A stretch of DNA of 64,000 nucleotides from Edaphobacter aggregans DSM 19364 (GCF_000745965.1 NZ_JQKI01000019.1:1-64000); one strand, 5' to 3'; shown: positions 25,351 through 34,769, numbered from the stretch's first letter. Numbers and translations: made by a program. Notes: generated by a model from the letters alone, not told the origin.

Positions 25351-28206
25351 ATGCCGTCGCTCTGGACTCCTACGACCTGGCCGCAGCGCCTCCAGGAACT
25401 TCTTGCTTCTCTCGGTGAACTGAAGGAGGCTCCGCTGCGCCGCGATGTGCGGTCGCTTGGGATGCTGCTGGGCGATGTGCTGAAGGAGCAGTCGGGCGAG
25501 GAGTTGTACAGCGCGGTGGAGGGGCTTCGCCGCACGGCGATTGCGCGTCGCGAGGCGGACGCCGCGGGCGATACGGCGACTGCGGCGGCGCATCTCGAGC
25601 AGTCGTTGGGCAGCGTGCATCAACAAGCTGATGACCTGACGCGTGCCTATCAGCTGGCGCGGGCGTTCAGCTTTTACTTTGAGCTGATCAACCTGGCGGA
25701 GACGAATCATCGCAAGCGGCGGCGGCGCTCGAGCCAGTTGAACGACGCTCCACCGCAGCGCGGCGATCTGCGGGGAACGCTGCGGCGCATGCGCGAGGCG
25801 GGCTTCGACGCGAAGCAGGTTGCGGAGCTGCTGGCGGAGATCGTGATAACGCCGGTGTTCACGGCGCACCCGACGGAGGTGGCGCGGCGTTCGGTGATGT
25901 TCAAGCGGCGGCGCATCTCGGACCTGTTGGAGAAGCTGGATCGCATTGCGGTTCCGGAAGTGGAGCTGGAATCGCTGGAGCATGAGGTGACCGGCGAGAT
26001 TACGGCGCTGTGGCAGACCGACGACGTGCGCAGCGCGCGGCCTACGGTGCGCGACGAGATTCGCATGGCGCTCGATTACTACGAGGCGTCGCTTTTCGAC
26101 ACGCTGCCGGTGCTGTATGCGGAGGTGGCGGCAGCGCTCGAGGCGGAGTATCCGGGCGGCCATGCCGCGATGGCGGAGCTGCCGCAGTTGGTGCGCTTCG
26201 GGTCGTGGATCGGAGGCGATCGCGACGGCAATCCGTTTGTGACCGCGGAGACGACGCGCGATGCGCTGGCGATGGCGCAGGGGCTGCTGGTGGGCCACTA
26301 TCGCCGGCGGCTGCAGTATGTGTTTGAGCAGCTGGGCAGCTCGACCCAGCAGGTTCCGGTGTCGCAGGAGCTCAAGGCGTTGCTGGATCGGTATCTCGCG
26401 CAGCTGCGGACGGCGGGGCAGACGGCGCTTGAGGAGCGCTTTCACTTCGAGTATCTGCGGCTGCTGATTGCGTGCATCATGATGCGGCTGGGCGCGACAC
26501 CGCAGAGCTCGGTGCCGCTGCCTCCGAATCCTGCGCTGGCTCCGTATACGCGCGCTGCGGATCTGATTGCTGATCTGACGATGCTGCGGGGCAGCCTGAT
26601 GGAGAACCGTGGCGAACGGCTGGCGGAGATGCTGATCGATCCGCTGCTGATCGAGGTGCGGACGTATGGGCTTCATCTGCAGACGCTGGATATTCGGCAG
26701 CATGCGCGGGTTCATGCGGCGGCTGTTGGGGAGATTGCCGGATGCGCGGAGCAGAGCGCGGACTCCGGATCGCTGCGGCTGCCTGCGGCGCTCTCGGCGC
26801 AGACTGCCGAGGTGCTGGATACGTTCCGGGCGATCGCAGAGCTGAAGAGGAAGTTTCCGGCGGAGGCGATTCAGCAGTACGTCATCAGCGGAGCGACGAG
26901 CGCGGAGGATGTGCTGAACGTGCTGTGGCTGGCGCGGCTGGGCGGCGTGTGCGTGGAGGCCAATGGCGATGACCCGGGACTGCAGCCGGTGCCGCTGTTC
27001 GAGTCGATCGAGGACTTGCAGAACGCTCCGGGCATCATGCGCAGGCTGTGGTCGAGCGAGGCGTATCAGCCGCTGCTGACGTCGTGGGGACATCGGCAGG
27101 AGATCATGCTGGGCTACTCAGACTCGAATAAAGACGGCGGCATGATTACGAGCACGTGGGAGATATGGACGGCGCATCGCGAGCTGCATCGCGTGGCGCG
27201 GGAGTGCGGCGTGACCCTGCGGCTCTTCCACGGCCGCGGCGGCACGGTGGGGCGCGGCGGCGGGCCGACGCATCGCGCTATCTTCGCGCAGCCGGTGGAT
27301 AGCTTCTCGGGTGAGCTGCGGCTGACGGAGCAGGGCGAGGTGCTGAACTGGAAGTACTCGGACGTGGTGCTGGCGGAGCGGAATCTGGAGCTGATGATCG
27401 CGGCGTCGCTCGATGCGCTGGCGCGTCCCGATGCAGTGCTGCAGAAGGGGTGCGGTGGAACAGAGACGGGCGCGCCGCACCTGACGGGCGAGATCACGCC
27501 TGCATGGGAGGCCGCGATGGAGCGGCTCTCGGCGACGTCGTATGAGTTCTATCGGCGGCACATTATCGACGACCCGGAGACGTTTACGTACTTCGAGCAG
27601 GCGACTCCGGTGGCGGAGCTGGAGCATGCGCGCATCGGCTCGCGTCCGGCGAAGAGGACGGGCAAGAAGTCGATGGCGGACCTGCGGGCGATCCCGTGGG
27701 TCTTCGGATGGATGCAGTCGCGGCAGCTTGTGCCGGCGTGGTTCGGCGTGGGCCATGCCATCGAGGAGTTCGTGAAGGACAATCCAGACGGGCTGAAGCA
27801 GTTGCAGACGATGGCGAAGGAGTTTCCGCTCTTCGTCGACATCATTCGCAATGTGGAGATGGCGCTGGCGAAGTCGGACTTCGGAATCGCGAAGTTGTAC
27901 GCGTCGCTGGTCGAGGACGAAGGGTTGCGCGAGCGTGTGTACTCGACGCTGAAGTATGAGTTCGATCTGACACAGAGGATGCTGCTTGCGGTGACGGGTC
28001 AGCAGAGGCTTTTGCAGACGAATCCGGTGCTGGAGCGCTCGATCCGGCTGCGCAATCCTTATGTCGATCCGATGAGCCTGATCCAGGTGGAGCTGATACG
28101 GCGTAAGCGTGCTGCGGGGAAGGGCGAGCCGGAGTCGGCGGAGCTGAGCCGGGCGATCTCGGCGACGATCAACGGCATCAGTGCGGGGCTGCGGAATACG
28201 GGCTGA
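25351..28206 (+). CDS. ppc: Phosphoenolpyruvate carboxylase
   Basis: The product has 951 residues, slightly longer than the E. coli enzyme (883). It carboxylates PEP to oxaloacetate to refill the TCA cycle. The conserved stretches are FTAHPTE with the catalytic His, GGDRDGNPF, GYSDSNKDGG, the FHGRGGTVGRGGGPTH glycine loop and the C-terminal LRNTG. A His/Arg-rich insertion (NHRKRRRRSSQL) near residue 130 is non-standard. The ATG at 25351 is used; AGAGAC upstream is a weak ribosome site. It is cytoplasmic and a stand-alone gene. Confidence 0.95.
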   Translation: MPSLWTPTTWPQRLQELLASLGELKEAPLRRDVRSLGMLLGDVLKEQSGEELYSAVEGLRRTAIARREADAAGDTATAAAHLEQSLGSVHQQADDLTRAYQLARAFSFYFELINLAETNHRKRRRRSSQLNDAPPQRGDLRGTLRRMREAGFDAKQVAELLAEIVITPVFTAHPTEVARRSVMFKRRRISDLLEKLDRIAVPEVELESLEHEVTGEITALWQTDDVRSARPTVRDEIRMALDYYEASLFDTLPVLYAEVAAALEAEYPGGHAAMAELPQLVRFGSWIGGDRDGNPFVTAETTRDALAMAQGLLVGHYRRRLQYVFEQLGSSTQQVPVSQELKALLDRYLAQLRTAGQTALEERFHFEYLRLLIACIMMRLGATPQSSVPLPPNPALAPYTRAADLIADLTMLRGSLMENRGERLAEMLIDPLLIEVRTYGLHLQTLDIRQHARVHAAAVGEIAGCAEQSADSGSLRLPAALSAQTAEVLDTFRAIAELKRKFPAEAIQQYVISGATSAEDVLNVLWLARLGGVCVEANGDDPGLQPVPLFESIEDLQNAPGIMRRLWSSEAYQPLLTSWGHRQEIMLGYSDSNKDGGMITSTWEIWTAHRELHRVARECGVTLRLFHGRGGTVGRGGGPTHRAIFAQPVDSFSGELRLTEQGEVLNWKYSDVVLAERNLELMIAASLDALARPDAVLQKGCGGTETGAPHLTGEITPAWEAAMERLSATSYEFYRRHIIDDPETFTYFEQATPVAELEHARIGSRPAKRTGKKSMADLRAIPWVFGWMQSRQLVPAWFGVGHAIEEFVKDNPDGLKQLQTMAKEFPLFVDIIRNVEMALAKSDFGIAKLYASLVEDEGLRERVYSTLKYEFDLTQRMLLAVTGQQRLLQTNPVLERSIRLRNPYVDPMSLIQVELIRRKRAAGKGEPESAELSRAISATINGISAGLRNTG

Positions 28207-28258
28207 TCTTCCTGAACTTTGTTCTCGATTTCTGGAAACGTACGTTAGTCTCATCACC

Positions 28259-29080
28259 ATGCGCGCACGTTCTGTTGCAGTCTTGTTTTCCTTATTTCTT
28301 TGCCTTAGGTCAGCGACCTCACAGACCACGGAAGCAGAGTTGAAGAACAGGCTGGTGGGTAAGCCGCTCTATCTTCGTGGCTTCTGGCGAGAGGATTCGC
28401 TGCATTTCGACTCCTACGGTCAGTTGATCGGGAAGTCTGGGCTTCTTTCGTTTACGCTCTGCGGCGCTGAAGTTGATAAAGTGCGTTTGGAACGCGATGG
28501 CCTTATTCTCGAAGGCAAGCGCGTCGGCGTGGAGTTCAAGGGCAAGGTTGCGAAGCGCGTTGTGCTGCAGGTTGGTGATCGACCGCCCTTCAGCGACGAG
28601 ATGATGCACATAAAGATCGATCCGCCGGCGGATGGTGATTTCAGCCGTGCTGTCGACACGATTTTTGCGGACGATCTTCCCGACCTCGCTCCGGTGCTTC
28701 CGCAATATTGGCAGCGATTTGCTCGAGAGAATCTCTCATCAAATTCTCCCGCCTCTGCAACGCCCGTTTCATCATCGTCGGGAACGCAACCGCTCAGGAA
28801 AATTGGTGGCGGTATCAAGCCACCCACAATCGCGAAATCCAAGGAGCCGCAGTTCAGCCAGGCAGCGAGGAACCTGCGGTATTCGGGCAAAGTCCTGGTC
28901 AACCTTTGGGTAGGTGAAGACGGTAAACCGAGTCACCTTGCCGTGATCAGGCCAGCTGGATTGGGTTTGGACGAACAAGCGCTCTACGCGGTGCAGCAAT
29001 ATGTTTTCAATCCCGCCAAAGAGAACGACAAACCGGTGCTCGTTGAACTCAATATCGAAGTCGCCTTTGATGTCTACTGA
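28259..29080 (+). CDS. Secreted TonB C-terminal-domain protein
   Basis: The product has 273 residues with a signal peptide (to about RSATSQ). An N-terminal domain of about 140 residues is not recognised. A Ser-rich linker and a TonB_C domain (about 190-273: FSQAARNLRYSGKVLVNLWV, then GLGLDEQALYAVQQYVFNPA) follow. Unlike true TonB it lacks an N-terminal membrane anchor and the long Pro-rich span, so energy transduction is unlikely. Such proteins are abundant in acidobacteria, and the 36626 gene has a similar layout. The last 7 bp overlap the convergent DUF2306 gene. Confidence 0.75.
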   Translation: MRARSVAVLFSLFLCLRSATSQTTEAELKNRLVGKPLYLRGFWREDSLHFDSYGQLIGKSGLLSFTLCGAEVDKVRLERDGLILEGKRVGVEFKGKVAKRVVLQVGDRPPFSDEMMHIKIDPPADGDFSRAVDTIFADDLPDLAPVLPQYWQRFARENLSSNSPASATPVSSSSGTQPLRKIGGGIKPPTIAKSKEPQFSQAARNLRYSGKVLVNLWVGEDGKPSHLAVIRPAGLGLDEQALYAVQQYVFNPAKENDKPVLVELNIEVAFDVY

Positions 29081-29736
29081 AGTGCGTCACCGCGCTGCGC
29101 GGGAAGTGGATGGCGTCGCAGGTACCACTCGCCGGCGAGGTAGGTGGTGCCGAAGCCGATCCAGAAGGCGATGCCGAAGAACTGGTGCGGCTCGAGGTGG
29201 GTGAGGCGGGCGGTGGCGAAGAAGACTCCCATGACAGGGCGTGTGGTTGCGATGCCGAGGAGCACGGCGATGGCTCGGAGCATCCACTCGCGGTAGTGTG
29301 GGTTGTGTTTGAGGAAGAGCTGGAAGGCTCTTGCGAAGGAAAACAGAAACAGGCTGTCGAAGACCAGGATGGCGGAGAGTTCGGTTGCCCCGCCGACGGG
29401 GTTCGCTACGAGCGGGATGGCGGTGATGCCGACGACGAAGCCGAGGGCGAAGAGCGCCCAGGTGAGGCGGCGGTGAGCTGGCGGGTTGCTGCGCATTCGG
29501 GCGGAGAACCAGACGGGCAGCAGGAGGACGAGGGCCAGCGCCGGGATGATGTGGGCGAGGGTGAGGCCTTTGCGGGCGGCGAAGGTGGCGTCCAGATCGG
29601 CGAGCTGGCCGGCGCGCGCGGAGGCGCTGACCATCAGGAGAGCGACGATGCGGCGCAGTGCGGCGGCTGCCGCGATGAAGCAGAGGATGTAGAGGACGGG
29701 GCGGGTCCAGCTGGGGTGTTCGGTGTTGGTTGCCAT
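29074..29736 (-). CDS. DUF2306-like integral membrane protein
   Basis: The product has 220 residues with about six membrane segments (VLYILCFIAAAAALRRIV, LAHIIPALALVLLLPVW and others). FARAFQLFLKHNPHYREWML and FFGIAFWIGFGTTYLAGEWY fit DUF2306, a family of unknown function. ATG 29736 follows GGGAGATT; a longer start at 29787 would begin inside the neighbouring repeat. It ends 7 bp inside the convergent TonB-domain gene. Confidence 0.65.
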   Translation of the reverse strand: MATNTEHPSWTRPVLYILCFIAAAAALRRIVALLMVSASARAGQLADLDATFAARKGLTLAHIIPALALVLLLPVWFSARMRSNPPAHRRLTWALFALGFVVGITAIPLVANPVGGATELSAILVFDSLFLFSFARAFQLFLKHNPHYREWMLRAIAVLLGIATTRPVMGVFFATARLTHLEPHQFFGIAFWIGFGTTYLAGEWYLRRHPLPAQRGDALQ

Positions 29737-29755
29737 CGCGAATCTCCCTGGGAGC

Positions 29756-29846
29756 CTCCGGTTCGAGCTTCGCTCGAAGGAACCCATGTCTCAGACGCGA
29801 GACATGGGGCACCCGATTCGTGGCCGCCCCATTGAGGCGGCCGTCA
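29756..29846. repeat. Mosaic repeat, modules c and d
   Basis: Module c is TTCGAGCTTCGCTCGAA, then CATGTCTC and GAGACATG arms closing in GGGGCACCC. Module d is GGCCGCC...GGCGGCC. They lie between two same-direction genes and touch the stop codon of the upstream one (29844). The same modules appear at 42733-42812. Confidence 0.7.
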
Positions 29847-30590
29847 GAAGCCCTGGTCGGGGCGGAAGGCGGTCGCCTTGTTCTTGACGAAGGTTACGGC
29901 GATGGGCTTGCCTAAGTTCGCGTAGACGACGAGGCGGTTGCCGTAGTCGTTGGAGAGGCTTTTGGAGACCTGACCGAGGGCCATCTGGGTCTGGCGCTCG
30001 CTCATGCCGAGGATGACCTGGTGGTCGTCGATGGCCTTCCATATCTCGGGACCCCAGTGCTTGTAGAGGTCGTGCGGGTCGTCGTAGAAGAAGATTTCGT
30101 CCAGATAGAACGTGTACTGGCCGTCGTCCTGGTGGTAGCCGACGGGGACGCCGTAGAGCTTGTCGGGCGTCTGGGAGCCGGGGAGGGTGAAGAGCATGAG
30201 GACCTGGCGGTCGCCGGCGGGGACGCGGTGGGCGGCGGCGGCGGGGGCGACCTGCTCGGTGAAGCCTTTGACTTCGAGCTTCTGGGCTCCGAGGAGGGTT
30301 CCGGAGGTTTTGGAGTAGTCGACGTGCCTGGCTTGAGCGGGGTAGTAGTCCATCTGGCCGCCAGCGGAGACCCAGAGGGGCTGGCCGACGAGCTCCTTGG
30401 TGTCAGCCATCTTGTCCTGGCGCTTCTTTTTGAGGAAGACGAGGTCGTCGTCGGAGATCTTCTCGCGGACGGGCTGGGCGATGGGGGCCTCGGGGGCGTG
30501 GCGCTCGCGGTAGATCATTCCGACTCGAACACCGATGACAGTGAGGAACACGAGGGTACCGCCGAGGGCTGCCTTTTTACTGTTTTCCAT
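29844..30590 (-). CDS. Membrane-anchored hypothetical protein
   Basis: The product has 248 residues. One N-terminal membrane helix (AALGGTLVFLTVIGVRVGMI, residues 7-26) is followed by a periplasmic domain with VGQPLWVSAGGQMDYYPAQA, YTFYLDEIFFYDDPHDLYKH and an Ala/Gly-rich loop. No family is recognised. GGAG precedes the ATG. It is the upstream neighbour of the DUF2306 gene and could share a transcript across the repeat block, but there is no functional clue. Confidence 0.6.
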   Translation of the reverse strand: MENSKKAALGGTLVFLTVIGVRVGMIYRERHAPEAPIAQPVREKISDDDLVFLKKKRQDKMADTKELVGQPLWVSAGGQMDYYPAQARHVDYSKTSGTLLGAQKLEVKGFTEQVAPAAAAHRVPAGDRQVLMLFTLPGSQTPDKLYGVPVGYHQDDGQYTFYLDEIFFYDDPHDLYKHWGPEIWKAIDDHQVILGMSERQTQMALGQVSKSLSNDYGNRLVVYANLGKPIAVTFVKNKATAFRPDQGF

Positions 30591-30928
30591 GTCACTCCGT
30601 TGGGCTGGATTGTGGTCGCATCGACCCTAAATGATAGAGAGCAGTGGATTCAACCGGTATCTGCCCCTCCCCTGCTTTTTGCGCAAAGTATTCAAAATAG
30701 GTTATTTAGGTTGGTACTTGGCAGGAGAGTCTTGCAGGGGGAGAGGATGTCTTGCAAAGTATTGAAGTAAATAGGTTTGCTCGGAGATTTCTCGATTTCC
30801 CATCTATTTCTATTGTATCGAATGGAGGGTAATTAATCGGCAAATGTAAGTTATTGATCTGGTTTGGTTTGGTGGGTCTCGGGGCTTGACAAGGGTTTTT
30901 GTGGGGAGATCGCGATTTTTAGGTGGGC
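30591..30928. other. 338-bp AT-richer gap, no gene seen
   Basis: This stretch is clearly less GC-rich than its surroundings and contains several A/T runs (for example ATTGTATCGAATGGAGGG). It lies downstream of the carbohydrate-binding gene and upstream of the 29844-30590 gene. It probably carries the promoter of the latter. No open frame, hairpin or repeat was recognised. Confidence 0.4.
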
Positions 30929-31639
30929 TTATGGTGTGACGGGTTTGAAGTTGAGGGTAGCGAGGTTCATCTGGCCTCCGGTGACGACGTGGATGGTGAG
31001 TAAGGAGCGGCCGGCCGGGAGTTGGAGTTTCACCAGGTTGGGGGCGAGGTTCCAATGGTGCCACTGGCGCCAGGCTACGGGGTCGGCCGCGTTGTAGGTG
31101 GTGGGGATCTTTAGCTCGCCGGACGCGGGGTGGCCGTTGACGTCGATGGAGATGGAGCCGCCGCGGTTGGAGGTGTAGAGGAGGTCGGCGGTGTAGGTTC
31201 CGGCGTGGTGGACGTCGACCGAGATGTTGAACCACTCGCCGGGTTCGGTCCAGCCTACGTAGAGTTGATTGGCGGGTGGGAGGACGATGGTCCAGGGGTT
31301 GTCGTCGGTGCGGTCGGGGGAGTTGTTGAACTTGGTGTAGGAGATGTCGACGGCCTCGTGCATGCGGAACTCGTGGAGGTAGGAGCCGTCGGCGGGGTTG
31401 AGCTCGCCGGAGCCGTGATTGACGGGGTCGGTGTCGTGGTAGGCGACGCCTTCTCCGCCTTTGTCGTAGAAGGCGCACTCGACCACGCCGGGGATGGTTT
31501 GGGGGACACGTTGCTTGTCGTCCAGGTAGGGCGCGCCCTTGTAGGTCTTTGGAATGTTGGATTGGGGAACGCTCGACTGGGCGAAGACGGTGGCGCAGAG
31601 GGATGCAGCGACAAGGACTGCAGGGATGATTTTTTGCAC
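30929..31639 (-). CDS. Secreted carbohydrate-binding (CBM6-like) protein
   Basis: The product has 236 residues with a signal peptide (to about ATVFAQ). The domain at about 50-235 resembles CBM6/carbohydrate-binding beta-sandwiches: IPGVVECAFYDKGGEGVAYH, HEAVDISYTKF, VGWTEPGEWFNISVDVHHAG and SISIDVNGHPASGE. There is no catalytic domain, so it probably binds glycans outside the cell or in the periplasm. The start is GTG 31639 with GAGG upstream. It sits 42 bp after the CarbopepD_reg-like gene in the same direction. Confidence 0.75.
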   Translation of the reverse strand: MQKIIPAVLVAASLCATVFAQSSVPQSNIPKTYKGAPYLDDKQRVPQTIPGVVECAFYDKGGEGVAYHDTDPVNHGSGELNPADGSYLHEFRMHEAVDISYTKFNNSPDRTDDNPWTIVLPPANQLYVGWTEPGEWFNISVDVHHAGTYTADLLYTSNRGGSISIDVNGHPASGELKIPTTYNAADPVAWRQWHHWNLAPNLVKLQLPAGRSLLTIHVVTGGQMNLATLNFKPVTP

Positions 31640-31681
31640 GTTGAGGGCCTCGTGTTGAACGGTAGAAGGTCCGCGGGCCGC

Positions 31682-32950
31682 TTAGTTTGAGGCGGCGGGC
31701 GAGCTGGATTGTTTTGCAGGGACGGTGGCGGTGATGCCGGTCATATCGCCGCGCAGGATGAGGGGCATGTCGACGTTGCCGTAAGTTTCGAGGACTCGTT
31801 CCTTTTCGCGGGCAGGGAAGCCTGGGGGTGGGGGCATCATGCCGGGCTGAGGCGCGTCGGGCTCCCAGGTTACGTCGCGGGCGTTGGTGACGCGGAGGGT
31901 GTAGTCGCCTTCGGGGACGAACTCGAAGTGGAAGAGGCCGTCTTCGCGGTCGATGTTGGAGTGGGCGAGGGATTTTTTGTCAGGGCCGTAGATGAGCTCT
32001 AAGTTGGCGGCGTTGACGAAGTGTCCGCTGGGGCCGGCGGCGACACGACCGGTGAGGTTGCGCAGCTTGCTGATGGGGAGGGTCATGTTCTGGCCTGTCC
32101 GCTCGTCGTCGCCGCGGAGGGTGAAGCTGGTGGCCTGGTCGATGTGGGGCGTACCGTCGCCGTAGAAGGAGAGGAAGAACTTTATGTTTCGCATGACCAT
32201 TTCATTCTTGTGACCGGCGGCGTCGCCTGTTACGGCGGTTCTCTCGTTCTCAAGGCTGAGATCGGCGCGCAGAAGGTAGACGTCCGGCAGCAGGGAGGCG
32301 ATGCGGAAGTAGCCACGATCGTTGGTGGTGGAGCCGGTGCGGCGTGGTCCGGCGCCGGGACCGCTGAGAGGCACCCATTTGCCGCTCTCGTCCTTGTGGA
32401 GGAGGGTGACGTTGACGTTGCTGGCCGGGGTCTCGTCGTCGTAGGAGATGGTTCCGCTGACGGCGGCTCCGCGCTGGAGTTGGACGTCGGCGTGGGCGGT
32501 GGAGTCCTGTTCGACGTTGACCTTGGGAAGGGCCTGCTCGATGAGGTTGCGGATCTGGTCGGTGGGCTCGTCGAGCTGCTTCTTTGTGAATATGGTGACG
32601 GGGTTGATATAGCCGTCCTTGCGAACGATGACGTAGTAGGTGCCGGGCGCGACGTGGGTGAGGGTGTAGCCGCCGTCGAGGGTGGTGTCGACGGCGGTGG
32701 TGATGGAGGTGGTGGGGGCTGCAGGCTTGGAGGGCCCCGCGTTGAGGCCGGCTTTGTCGAGTTTGGTTTTGGCGGGGTCGGTGACGGGCATGAGGGAGAC
32801 GCTGGCGAAGCGGGCGGGACGGCCGGTGTCGCCGCAGAAGACGCGGCCGGTGACGATGCCGTTGGGCTCGGGTGCAGGAGTAGTGGGGACGGTCTGCTCA
32901 GGGCAGGCGCCGGCGAGGACGAGCATCCAGAGTGCGAGTGTGGCGCGCAA
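31682..32950 (-). CDS. Secreted protein with carboxypeptidase regulatory-like domains (paralogue A)
   Basis: The product has 422 residues. It has a signal peptide with a possible lipobox-like LAGAC, then a first Ig-like CarboxypepD_reg domain (about 30-110: VTGRVFCGDTGRPARFASVS, THVAPGTYYVIVRKDGY). A second domain follows near 165-235 and a third near 310-370. Such beta-sandwich domains often precede TonB-dependent receptors or sit in secreted proteins; no barrel follows here. The start is TTG 32950 with AAGGA 7 nt upstream. It is clearly related to the gene at 35343. Confidence 0.75.
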   Translation of the reverse strand: MRATLALWMLVLAGACPEQTVPTTPAPEPNGIVTGRVFCGDTGRPARFASVSLMPVTDPAKTKLDKAGLNAGPSKPAAPTTSITTAVDTTLDGGYTLTHVAPGTYYVIVRKDGYINPVTIFTKKQLDEPTDQIRNLIEQALPKVNVEQDSTAHADVQLQRGAAVSGTISYDDETPASNVNVTLLHKDESGKWVPLSGPGAGPRRTGSTTNDRGYFRIASLLPDVYLLRADLSLENERTAVTGDAAGHKNEMVMRNIKFFLSFYGDGTPHIDQATSFTLRGDDERTGQNMTLPISKLRNLTGRVAAGPSGHFVNAANLELIYGPDKKSLAHSNIDREDGLFHFEFVPEGDYTLRVTNARDVTWEPDAPQPGMMPPPPGFPAREKERVLETYGNVDMPLILRGDMTGITATVPAKQSSSPAASN

Positions 32951-33019
32951 GTCTTGTTCCTTGTCGGAGGAGCTTCAGAGAAATTGGACGCTAGAGGTTG
33001 AGGTCCGTCAATCGATTTG

Positions 33020-33133
33020 TTTCCGCGAGCATCGTGGTCGCTTCGTCCTTCGGACTTCGCTCCGGCCTTCGGCAGAGCGGAAGCGCCTTTCGGCGCGGCG
33101 TTTGATGCCCGGGCTGAAGCCCGCGCCTACCTT
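33020..33133. repeat. Palindrome-rich repeat block
   Basis: Several short palindromes are packed here: CTTCGTCCTTCGG, GGAAGCGCCTTTCGGCGC and GATGCCCGGGCTGAAGCCCG. They resemble the mosaic modules elsewhere in the window, without the same order. The 32951-33247 gap has no gene. Confidence 0.5.
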
Positions 33134-33160
33134 AGAGGCAAAGGCAAAGGCAAAGTCAAA

Positions 33161-33237
33161 GCAAGAGCAAAAGCAAAGCAAGAGCAAAAGCAAAGCAAGA
33201 GCAAAAGCAAAGCAAGAGCAAAGCAAGAGCAAAAGCG
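33161..33237. repeat. 17-bp tandem repeat (GCAAGAGCAAAAGCAAA)
   Basis: Three perfect copies of the 17-mer lie at 33161-33177, 33178-33194 and 33195-33211. An 11-bp partial copy (33212-33222) and a 15-bp partial copy (33223-33237) follow. A looser GGCAAA run (33137-33160) precedes them. The array ends 11 bp from the stop codon of the MFS gene. It is strongly purine-biased on the plus strand, and strand slippage would readily change the copy number. Confidence 0.85.
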
Positions 33238-33247
33238 ATGGGAGGAA

Positions 33248-34576
33248 TCAGTCGATGGGTTCGGCGGTGGCTAGCTCGCGTTCGGCATTTTGGAGGGATT
33301 CGGTGGTGAGGGCGTCGGCGCGGCGGAGCTGGGGGAAGAGGGTAGCGGCGGCGGTGGTGACGGCGAGGGAGCCGATGCCTCCGATGACGACGGCTCGGAC
33401 GGCTCCCCACCAATGGGCGGTGAGGCCGGATTCGAACTCGCCGAACTCGTTGGAGGCTCCGACGAAGAGCCAGTTGACGGCGGAGACGCGGCCGCGCATC
33501 TCGGGCGGGGTGGCGAGCTGGAGGATGGAGGAGCGGACGACGACGGAGACCATGTCGCTGGCTCCGGTGACGAGGAGGGCGGCCAGCGAGAGGTAGAGGT
33601 TGCGGGAGAGGCCAAAGACGATGGTTGCGGCTCCGAAAATGGCGACGCAGGTGAGCATGGTGGCTCCGGCGCGCCGCTTGATGGGGCGGGTGACGAGGAG
33701 GAGCGAGATGATGAGGGCTCCGACGGAGGGCATGGCGCGGAGGAGGCCGAGGCCGCGGGGGCCGGCGTGGAGGATGTCGGTGGCGAAGATGGGGAGCAGG
33801 GCGGTGGCTCCGCCGAGCATGACGGCGAAGAGGTCGAGGGAGATGGAGCCGAGGAGGATGCGGGTGCGGAAGACGTACTCCAGGCCGGCGAGGACGGTGC
33901 GGGCGGAGAAGGCGGTGGCTTTGCGCTCGACGGGTGCGGGACGGATCATGCTGACGAGGAGGATGAAGCAGGAGAGCATCGCGAGGGTGAGGAGATAGAC
34001 GATGGGTGCTCCCTGCCAGGGGGCGAGGATGCCGGTGAGGGGGAGGGTGAAGAGGAGGCCTCCGATGGCGGGGCCGGACATGTTGGCGATCTGGTAGATG
34101 GTGGCTCCCCAGGTGACGGCGTTGACGAAGTGGTCTTTGGGGACGAGGGAGGGGAGGAGGGCGCTGGCGGCGGGTCCTGAGAAGGCTCGGCCGAGGCCGA
34201 TGCCGACGAGCACGGCGTAGATGGGCCAGACTCGGCCGTTGGCGAAGGTCCAGGGGGTGAGGGAAAGCCAGAGGAGGGCGGCGGTGCAGACGGCCTGGAG
34301 GGTGTAGCAGGCGAGGATGATGCGGCGGCGGTCGTAGCGGTCGGCGGCGTGGCCGGCGGCGAGCATGCAGAGGAGGCCGGGGAGGAAGAGGGCGAGGCCG
34401 GTGAGTCCTAGCTTGAGGGCGGAGTGGGTGATCTGGTAGACCTGCCAGGCTACGGCGACCGACTGGGCTTCGGCTCCGACGATGACCATGAGGCGGGCGG
34501 ACTGGTAGAGGCGGAAGTTGCGGGAACGGAAGGCGTCGCCCGCTCGGGAGGGGGTTCGACTGGCGGGGTCAGCCAT
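33248..34576 (-). CDS. MFS exporter, EntS/MFS_3-like
   Basis: The product has 442 residues with about 12 membrane segments. FRSRNFRLYQSARLMVIVGA and GHAADRYDRRRIILACY (the loop 2-3 MFS motif GxxxDRxxRR) identify a major facilitator of the MFS_3 type, related to enterobactin exporter EntS and multidrug exporters. The substrate is unknown. ATG 34576 gives a standard N-terminus; the longer open frame extends into a repeat. Its 3' end abuts the 17-bp tandem repeat. Confidence 0.85.
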   Translation of the reverse strand: MADPASRTPSRAGDAFRSRNFRLYQSARLMVIVGAEAQSVAVAWQVYQITHSALKLGLTGLALFLPGLLCMLAAGHAADRYDRRRIILACYTLQAVCTAALLWLSLTPWTFANGRVWPIYAVLVGIGLGRAFSGPAASALLPSLVPKDHFVNAVTWGATIYQIANMSGPAIGGLLFTLPLTGILAPWQGAPIVYLLTLAMLSCFILLVSMIRPAPVERKATAFSARTVLAGLEYVFRTRILLGSISLDLFAVMLGGATALLPIFATDILHAGPRGLGLLRAMPSVGALIISLLLVTRPIKRRAGATMLTCVAIFGAATIVFGLSRNLYLSLAALLVTGASDMVSVVVRSSILQLATPPEMRGRVSAVNWLFVGASNEFGEFESGLTAHWWGAVRAVVIGGIGSLAVTTAAATLFPQLRRADALTTESLQNAERELATAEPID

Positions 34577-34628
34577 GTAGTTATGGTTGCATACTTTGGG
34601 GGGCTTACGGGGCTTCACGAAGGGAAGG

Positions 34629-34769
34629 CTACCCCAGGGGCTGAAGCCCCTGTTCGTATTGGAGGGCTGAGAGGGCCAAGCCTGAAGGCTTGGCGTCCCT
34701 AGAGGCAAAGGCGGATCGCGCTTTTGCGCGATTGGCCCACATCTCAGAATCGAGATGTGGGCCAATCGA
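34629..34769. repeat. Mosaic repeat, modules a, b, c
   Basis: Module a is TACCCCAGGGGCTGAAGCCC (intact here). Module b is GGGCCAAGCCTGAAGGCTTG. Module c is GATCGCGCTTTTGCGCGATT, then CACATCTC with GAGATGTG arms. This uninterrupted module a is the reference that shows what the 2964-3092 insertion disrupted. Confidence 0.75.

Noticed and set aside
25153..27093. Long minus-strand open frame opposite ppc
   Set aside because: The product is Arg/Gln/Leu/His-rich and lacks any family features, while the plus strand is a full PEP carboxylase.
30880..30928. TTGACA near 30894 as a plus-strand promoter
   Set aside because: No -10 element lies at proper spacing and there is no plus-strand gene downstream.
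33137..33237. Possible CRISPR array
   Set aside because: The repeats are directly adjacent with no spacers and only 17 bp long, so this is a simple tandem repeat.
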